Assembly: GCA_964544695.1 (NCBI GenBank)
Contig: CAZJDB010000250.1
Location: 70,258 to 134,257 of the forward strand
Reading direction: 5' to 3'
Length of the DNA stretch: 64,000 nt
Origin: Dinghuibacter sp964544695
Lineage (GTDB): Bacteria > Bacteroidota > Bacteroidia > Chitinophagales > Chitinophagaceae
The translations under genes and the position numbers were made by a program. Shown here in pieces: positions 60,634 through 64,000 of this stretch; the stretch's first letter is position 1; every line of letters starts with the position of its first letter. The notes beneath the pieces were generated by a model, which was not told the origin of the DNA, searched no databases, and saw only the letters and a list, made by a program, of their open reading frames with translations.

Positions 60634-62019
60634 TCAATGCGTTACTATAGAAGACCAGTAATGACCAAAAACGATAACTGAAAGGATATACCCCAAAATT
60701 ACGTTTATAATAACACCAGCAGTGAACGCAACAAAGGGCTTGATGCCAGCATTGGCCAATTCCCGGAATCGCGTCGTAAGCCCGATACTTAAGAAGCTAA
60801 AGGTGAATGCCCAGGTCCTGAGCGACGTAATTGGTGCGATAAGGGAAGGCTTCACCAACTTATTATAATCAGCCAGCGTATATCCATGGACAATTATTGT
60901 CGTGAGCACCGACGCAATGAGGAACCCAATTACGAATTTGGGAAAGCGCCACCATATCTGGCCGACATGGACTTTTGAATTGGTTTCAGAGCGTTCCCAA
61001 ACCGTGACGGCTATGAGCGCCAACACAAATGCCCAGATACCGATCCAAATGTCACGTCCGATAACTTTAATCAGTGTATAAGATGCAAGTGCCTGGTCTG
61101 GCGTTCCCGAAATGCCCAAATCTTTTCCTGCCAAACCACCATAAGACTGGGCCGCAGCTAAGCCGGCAGCGTCTGCAAATTCTGACGTCCCGATCCAGGC
61201 GCCCCCTACACCGGTCGGTAGATGCAGCGTGCGAGAAACCAAGGGTAAAGCGAAAATGAGAATTATAGCCCAAAATACAACCAGGCTTATGGCGATTGGC
61301 GGATGCTCCTTCTTGGCCCGCACAGCACCGGCCACTGCAATCGACGCCGAAACGCCACAAACGGCGCCGCCTGCGCCCAATACCGCCGCCAACCGGTGGT
61401 CAAGACCCAGCTTTCGGGCAACGAAGAAGATGGTTAAAAAGGTGATTATGGAAACAATGGAAGCCTGCAAAATAGCCACCGGGCCGGCCCAGATAATTAA
61501 CGTGAAAGGCAAAGTGGCACCCAACAGGACAATCCCGAGTTTAATATATAATTCCACGCGGAAACCGGCATCGAGCCAACGCGGCAATCCGATTACATTT
61601 GAAATAATCAGTCCAAGGACAAGCGCCACCAATGGTGGTTCCAGGTTATAGCGATTGGCTTGATCCCAGCTGCCTGCGGCGTAAATAATTGTTGAAAGTA
61701 TAAAGACTAAAATAAAGGATGGAATAAATGCCTTGGGTCTTTGCCCAATAAATGAAGTCACGATCGTGAATAGAATCAAGGCAGCGCCGAACAAAGCGAG
61801 ATAACGAATGCCATTCGTTGAAAGTTGAGTAGCCAGTTGCGCTAAGGTTGACCATTTCGTGGGAGCCACCGCAATCCAGGAAATACTGGAACCGGCAAGA
61901 TAAAAGACATAGGCCAGGATTATTATACCCAGGCCAAGCCACACTGCCCACCAATCTTCCTTAGACCAGAATTCCTGCCAACCGGAGGGTTCACGTACAC
62001 CTGTAGTTTCAGTGGTCAT
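60634..62019 (-). CDS. yeiH: YeiH/UPF0324-family putative sulfate exporter
   Basis: This 461-residue membrane protein has about eleven hydrophobic segments and family motifs ALVLGLIISNVIGLPRWLDAG, YIKLGIVLLGATLPFT, VLGAGGAVCGVSASIAVAGAV and WIGTSEFADAAGLAAAQSYG. The family is annotated as putative sulfate exporters with limited experimental proof. A perfect 8-bp palindrome stands 19 nt before the ATG, and a small Cys-rich protein gene follows by 3 nt. Sulphur-dependent control is plausible. Confidence 0.88.
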   Translation of the reverse strand: MTTETTGVREPSGWQEFWSKEDWWAVWLGLGIIILAYVFYLAGSSISWIAVAPTKWSTLAQLATQLSTNGIRYLALFGAALILFTIVTSFIGQRPKAFIPSFILVFILSTIIYAAGSWDQANRYNLEPPLVALVLGLIISNVIGLPRWLDAGFRVELYIKLGIVLLGATLPFTLIIWAGPVAILQASIVSIITFLTIFFVARKLGLDHRLAAVLGAGGAVCGVSASIAVAGAVRAKKEHPPIAISLVVFWAIILIFALPLVSRTLHLPTGVGGAWIGTSEFADAAGLAAAQSYGGLAGKDLGISGTPDQALASYTLIKVIGRDIWIGIWAFVLALIAVTVWERSETNSKVHVGQIWWRFPKFVIGFLIASVLTTIIVHGYTLADYNKLVKPSLIAPITSLRTWAFTFSFLSIGLTTRFRELANAGIKPFVAFTAGVIINVILGYILSVIVFGHYWSSIVTH

Positions 62020-62037
62020 ATGAGTTATTGATTTTAT

Positions 62038-62054
62038 TCTACTAATTTAGTAGA
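62038..62054. promoter_or_regulatory. Operator-like palindrome upstream of yeiH
   Basis: TCTACTAA (62038-62045) and TTAGTAGA (62047-62054) are perfect inverted repeats around one T. The centre is 27 nt before the yeiH ATG. The form recalls binding sites of dimeric regulators such as the Rrf2 or LysR families. The regulator is not encoded in the window. Confidence 0.55.
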
Positions 62055-62146
62055 CTTTATGATACTCAAGTTAAAAAAAATCGGGAACTCGAATTGAATA
62101 TTTTGCTTATATTAGGTATCTGAACCACCAAATAAACGCAAATCCT

Positions 62147-62254
62147 ATGTCGCTTTCCTCACACCTCAGCAACGGTTGGACCATTGCCATAAGCAGCTTC
62201 GGAGTTCTCAGGAAACACAAAAAGCTCATTCTTCTACCCATCCTTTCCGGTAGC
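62147..62254 (+). pseudogene. N-terminal remnant of a DUF6159-like membrane protein
   Basis: The first 36 codons read SLSSHLSNGWTIAISSFGVL and RKHKKLILLPILSGS, typical of the start of DUF6159 membrane proteins. The sequence then runs into the start of another gene in a different frame and ends at 62335 without any further family likeness. The parent gene has lost everything after its first membrane segment. Confidence 0.65.
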
Positions 62255-62258
62255 CTCC

Positions 62259-62546
62259 ATGAATTTTCGCATCCACATACTTTCAGGAGGTCTGATCCTT
62301 TTCAATCTAAGTACTTCACTTGGACAAACCGGTAGAATAACAGGGCGAATCGTCACTGCTGACTCGCTGTTGGATCCCCGCTCAATAACGATACTCCTGT
62401 TAAAAGACACGGCTGTGGTAAAAGGTACGAATCCCAGCAAAACTGGATTATTCCAATTAGAAAATATCCAGGAGGGAAATTATCGCCTGTCGATGCGTCG
62501 TGTCGGATATATGGAAGGCGAATTCACTTCCCTTTCTCCCCGATAA
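62259..62546 (+). pseudogene. N-terminal remnant of an outer-membrane receptor-like protein
   Basis: The frame encodes a signal peptide (IHILSGGLILFNLSTSLGQ) and one carboxypeptidase-like regulatory domain (RITGRIVTADSLLDPRSITI, LENIQEGNYRLSMRRVGY). It then stops at 62544-62546 after 95 residues, with no barrel following. Full-length relatives have several hundred more residues. The start lies 4 nt after the previous remnant, which points to a deletion junction. Confidence 0.65.
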
Positions 62547-62886
62547 GAAAATGATGGCAAAGGCGAAAAAGGGGAAAATTCATTTAGGTGGATGCGTCAT
62601 CTTTGATTGCATGCCCATGTATTATTGCACGATTCACAATAAGGCGCTTTAAGTTAAGCTTGATTCACGATAATTTTTCCCTCAAATCAAGGGCCAAAAT
62701 AATCAATTTCATACAATTCACTTTAGCCTGAATATAAGGAAGTTAATCCAGGTCACACGCTAGATTCATATGCAGAAATATCGTTAGGTACCCTATACGC
62801 CTTCCAAAAAAATATCGCTACATTTTTATAAAATATTATTACATTGGCATAGCTAATCATTTATCACCACTTAACGTTTCTTCCAA
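62547..62886 (+). other. AT-rich stretch without a gene, upstream of the peptide precursor
   Basis: No convincing frame is present in these 340 nt, which are more AT-rich than most of the window. A weak -7-like box TACATTTT (62819-62826) lies about 60 nt before the precursor ATG, but no matching -33 element is clear. The stretch probably holds the promoter of the peptide locus. Confidence 0.5.
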
Positions 62887-63120
62887 ATGAAAAAATTAAA
62901 ATTGAATTCCCTGGACCTGGGAGGTGTTGAAGTACTCTCCAGAGCAGAGCTCAAAAGCATCACTGGCGGTATCGGTTCTTACTGGCTGTGCGTCTGCCCG
63001 GATGGCTCGTTCTACCAATGCATCGGTGGCACCGAAGCAGCATGCCAGTCCAAGTCGCCTTCCGAGTGTGGCGCCGGTAATACCGCCACTTGCTCGCAGG
63101 AATTTTCCATCCTGGGCTAA
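62887..63120 (+). CDS. Double-glycine leader peptide precursor with periodic cysteines
   Basis: This 77-residue precursor begins MKKLKLNSLDLGGVEVLSR then AELKSITGG, the Bacteroidota GG-leader form (leader residues 1-28) that is cut by C39 peptidase transporters. The 49-residue core starts IGSYWLCVCPDG and has Cys at 35, 37, 45, 53, 61 and 69. The last five are exactly eight apart. The spacers are rich in Gly, Ser, Thr and Ala. The gene is followed by a 12-bp hairpin and then by a glycosyltransferase gene, so a glycosylated or cross-linked secreted peptide is likely. The transporter is outside the window. Confidence 0.8.
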   Translation: MKKLKLNSLDLGGVEVLSRAELKSITGGIGSYWLCVCPDGSFYQCIGGTEAACQSKSPSECGAGNTATCSQEFSILG

Positions 63121-63145
63121 TCGCCCAACATTTTTGGATTTCAAA

Positions 63146-63171
63146 AAAGGCTGCAATTCATTGTGGCCTTT
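63146..63171 (+). terminator. Intercistronic hairpin between precursor and glycosyltransferase
   Basis: The 26 nt can fold on themselves from AAAGGCTGCAAT to ATTGTGGCCTTT as a stem of up to 12 pairs (two G-T) with almost no loop. There is no T-run behind it, so it may act as a leaky terminator or protect the 3' end of the precursor mRNA, making more peptide than enzyme. Confidence 0.6.
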
Positions 63172-63203
63172 CCGCTTTGCTAATATTTAAACCTGCAAAA
63201 GCA

Positions 63204-64000
63204 ATGGTCCCCATTCCAACGTACGTGATCAACCTGAAAAAACGAACGGACAGGAAGGAAAATGTCCTAAAAGAATTTGAAGGCAGGCAAGAATTCAAGG
63301 TGAACATAGTGGAGGCCATCGAACATTCCAGGGGAGCAACGGGCCTCTGGTTGACGATCCGGGAAATCCTGTTAACCAAGGTAGACCCCTCGGAAGAATT
63401 CATCCTCCTTTGTGAAGACGACCACCAATTCACTGAAAATTACGCTGAAGAACGCCTTAGGAGCTTCATTCGTGAAGCAGCGGAAAGAAACGCAGACATC
63501 CTATGCGGGGGTGTCAGCTGGTTTGACGACTCATTCCCCGCGCTGGAAAACCTTTTTTGGGTAAGAAAATTCTCCGGTCTACAGTTCACCATCATTTTCA
63601 GAAAATGCTTCGATACCTTGCTTAACGCCCCCTTTGGCCCAAAGGACGCGGCCGATGATTGGATATCTGGGCTTACGCGAAACAAGTTCGTAACCTATCC
63701 ATTTCTATCCACGCAAAGAAACTATGGTTATTCCGATGCGACCCCGATCAATAGTTATTCGGGCCTGGTAGAGAAATACTTCACCGGAAGCAGCCAACTC
63801 CTTGAAAAACTGAAACGGGTTGGCTCCATTTATTCGAGTATGCCTGAAATACCCAATTACCATTACGACGGAATTACGCTCCCGGTATACTGTATTTGCA
63901 CAAGGGAAAAACAACAAACACTTCTAAATCAATTCCAAGGGAAGAAGGAATTCCAGGTTTTCCTGGAAGAAACTCCGGAAGGGGATACCCAGGAGCTCAG
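63204..64000 (+). CDS. GT25-like glycosyltransferase, apparently tandem, cut by the window edge
   Basis: The 265 visible residues start MVPIPTYVINLKKRTDRKEN, as in GT25-type enzymes. The acceptor-dependent IVEAIEHSRGATGLWLTIRE follows, with LLCEDDHQF (Glu71-Asp72-Asp73) as the probable metal/nucleotide site. After residue 230 the sequence PVYCICTREKQQTLLNQFQG, then KKEFQVFLEET, repeats the opening pattern, so a second copy of the domain seems to begin. It lies 83 nt after the precursor peptide and shares its direction. The ATG at 63204 matches the family start. It may glycosylate Ser, Thr or Cys of the peptide; donor sugar is unknown. Confidence 0.8.
   Translation, partial: MVPIPTYVINLKKRTDRKENVLKEFEGRQEFKVNIVEAIEHSRGATGLWLTIREILLTKVDPSEEFILLCEDDHQFTENYAEERLRSFIREAAERNADILCGGVSWFDDSFPALENLFWVRKFSGLQFTIIFRKCFDTLLNAPFGPKDAADDWISGLTRNKFVTYPFLSTQRNYGYSDATPINSYSGLVEKYFTGSSQLLEKLKRVGSIYSSMPEIPNYHYDGITLPVYCICTREKQQTLLNQFQGKKEFQVFLEETPEGDTQEL

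Noticed and set aside
62887..63120. SCIFF-type (six Cys in forty-five residues) peptide
   Set aside because: The count of Cys is similar, but the leader is a Bacteroidota double-glycine leader, the spacing differs and no radical SAM gene is visible.
1..64000. CRISPR array, tRNA, rRNA or insertion sequence
   Set aside because: I found no regular spaced repeats, no clover-leaf or rRNA-like sequence and no transposase; the remnants seen are not transposon ends.

Overview
The window looks like chromosome from a Bacteroidota species, most probably a soil-type member of the Chitinophagaceae. The evidence is a SusD-type C-terminus, a secreted protease with a gliding-motility/type IX secretion C-terminal domain, many glycoside hydrolases, promoters of the Bacteroidota form (TTG, about 20 nt, TAnnTTTG) and almost no Shine-Dalgarno sequences. 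I saw no rRNA, tRNA, CRISPR array or intact insertion sequence.

Layout. 1-2.1 kb: end of a polysaccharide utilisation locus (SusD end, surface lipoprotein, NagX-like acyltransferase), closed by a perfect 22-bp inverted repeat. 2.2-8.1 kb: minus-strand operon of a GH79-like lipoprotein, ABC ATPase, ABC permease and outer-membrane barrel. 8.2-14.7 kb: a metallo-hydrolase converging on a five-gene operon (double thioredoxin, amino-acid permease, haem-binding protein, EXPERA protein, GH3). 14.7-15.8 kb: pseudo-receiver and pirin. 15.8-21.8 kb: sugar operon GH13/PhyH/isomerase/GH127 with a divergent AraC regulator. 21.7-24.3 kb: small lipoproteins and a thioredoxin lipoprotein. 24.3-29.6 kb: 5-oxoprolinase genes pxpBCA and an M43 metalloprotease. 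29.7-33.4 kb: PiT phosphate transporter, universal stress protein, methyltransferase and membrane protein. 33.6-40.2 kb: signal peptidase I, a decaying HxlR/reductase pair, an S9 peptidase, a shortened reductase and GH43. 40.2-48.6 kb: single-module NRPS (A-T-TE) with an acetyltransferase, a GH26/acetamidase/surface-protein operon and an orphan adenine methylase. 48.7-55.7 kb: second S9 peptidase, amidohydrolase, SPFH protein and an unrecognised lipoprotein/membrane-protein pair. 55.8-58.6 kb: three short RRM RNA-binding proteins with small unknown genes. 58.6-62.0 kb: a DUF4386-esterase fusion and a YeiH exporter operon. 62.1-64 kb: truncated gene remnants, then a double-glycine leader peptide and a glycosyltransferase that runs off the window.

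The most interesting locus is at the right edge. A 77-residue precursor-like peptide has a GG leader, and five of its six core cysteines lie exactly eight residues apart. An intercistronic hairpin separates it from a GT25-like glycosyltransferase that appears to be a tandem duplication. Three further signals stand out. Two RRM genes share a conserved 5' leader element. Five genes have a perfect TAnnTTTG box only 4-7 nt before the start codon, which suggests leaderless mRNAs. In-frame deletions, truncations and one gene fusion recur, as if small deletions have shaped this segment.
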